Assembly (NCBI RefSeq): GCF_002298975.1
Contig: NZ_DBMV01000011.1
Location: 186,001-250,000 of the forward strand
Reading direction: 5' to 3'
DNA: 64,000 nt
From: Ralstonia sp. UBA689
GTDB taxonomy: Bacteria > Pseudomonadota > Gammaproteobacteria > Burkholderiales > Burkholderiaceae
Shown here: in pieces, positions 63,728 to 64,000 of the stretch
How positions within the stretch are numbered: the stretch's first letter is position 1
Layout: the number at the start of each line of letters is the position of its first letter
Position numbers and translations under genes: made by a program
Notes under the pieces: model-generated
Told to the model about the DNA's origin: nothing
Database searches by the model: none
Seen by the model: only the letters and a program-made list of their open reading frames with translations

Positions 63728-64000
63728 TTACCGGCGCGCCGGATCCATAGTGCGCAGTGCCGCCGCAAACCGCGCATGCACCTCAAGATCGACAGGACGG
63801 TACTTGACCGTCATGCTCGCGGGGTGCTTGCCGAGATAGTTGCCGTTCTTCCAATCCTTTGAGGGCCGCACCGGCCGGGGTGCAAAGCCGCCGCCGCAGT
63901 TCGGGCAAACGTTGCCGAGAAGGGTGTCGACACACGCTGCGCAGAACGTGCATTCGAACGAGCAGATGCGCGCCTCGGTTGACTCAGGCGGAAGTGCACG
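63728..64000 (-). CDS. DUF1272 zinc-ribbon protein (5' end outside window)
   Basis: The last 90 residues of a minus-strand protein whose start lies beyond the window. It contains ICSFECTFCAACVDTLLGNVCPNCGGG, with cysteine pairs CxxC and CPNC that would bind zinc, as in DUF1272 (PF06906). After them comes KDWKNGNYLGKHPASMTVKYRPVD. The window shows the TAA stop at 63728-63730. It is read in a frame without an in-window start and so is easy to miss. It converges with the ATPase gene. Confidence 0.85.
   Translation of the reverse strand, partial: RALPPESTEARICSFECTFCAACVDTLLGNVCPNCGGGFAPRPVRPSKDWKNGNYLGKHPASMTVKYRPVDLEVHARFAAALRTMDPARR

Noticed and set aside
1..64000. CRISPR arrays, insertion sequences, tRNA or rRNA genes
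   Set aside because: No regularly spaced repeats, transposase motifs or RNA-gene signatures were seen on reading both strands; a tRNAscan or ISfinder search would settle it.

Overview
This is a GC-rich bacterial chromosome segment. Gene content and protein flavour point to a beta-proteobacterium of the Burkholderiaceae, most likely Ralstonia or a close relative. The pointers are a GbsR/MarR regulator next to a short-Q-loop cytochrome bd, Burkholderia-type porins, a BKACE/porin catabolic cluster, an assimilatory nitrate operon with NirBD, and DUF1488/DUF2239/DUF2946/DUF1272 proteins. I saw no rRNA or tRNA genes, no insertion sequence and no CRISPR array. The taxon is inferred from content only.

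Layout. 0.1-9 kb holds a degenerate GGDEF/EAL protein, a chemoreceptor, an entericidin-like lipoprotein, two divergent phospholipase D-type enzymes (a lipoprotein and a membrane cardiolipin synthase) and an MFS exporter. 8.4-18.6 kb is a catabolic locus. A divergent AraC regulator and its probable 21-bp-spaced operator stand before a beta-keto acid cleavage enzyme, an MFS carrier, a quinone oxidoreductase, a TauD/TfdA dioxygenase and a porin. After a strong terminator come a small hydrolase, a DsbA/FrnE-like protein, a Rieske ferredoxin and an acyl-CoA ligase. The substrate is unknown. 18.7-21.4 kb carries an EF-hand protein and a DUF2239-MATE pair.

21.4-30.0 kb is a complete minus-strand nitrate assimilation operon: transporter, NirB, NirD, FAD reductase and nitrate reductase. 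Its control region reads very clearly: two NtrC-type dyads, a sigma-54 promoter, and a leader that ends in an intrinsic terminator just before the first gene. 30.0-34.1 kb has small proteins, a PAS chemoreceptor, a long gene-poor stretch, and an ArsR/AHSA1 pair. 34.2-37.2 kb is a GbsR-type regulator with cytochrome bd oxidase (cydAB/cioAB type). 37.3-48.9 kb is a mixed region: NIPSNAP, SGNH hydrolase, LuxR regulator, a 703-residue lipoprotein, a frameshifted dipeptidase, PGDYG, MpaB-like protein, a DHA2 exporter, and a LysR/azoreductase divergon with a perfect dyad.

49-57.7 kb has small membrane proteins and lipoproteins, a serine hydrolase, an acyl-CoA synthetase, a LysR regulator next to a TauE-type transporter, and an unrecognised two-helix membrane protein. 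57.8-62.3 kb is a tightly overlapping minus-strand operon (DUF2946, TonB-dependent receptor, BNR-repeat protein with a CECC motif, CxxC thioredoxin-like protein), which looks like copper or other metal handling. The window ends with a lone P-loop ATPase and the 3' part of a DUF1272 zinc-ribbon gene.

The strongest findings are the regulatory architecture of the nitrate operon, the AraC-controlled BKACE locus of unknown substrate, the metal-type TonB operon, and several perfect operator-like dyads in divergent promoters.
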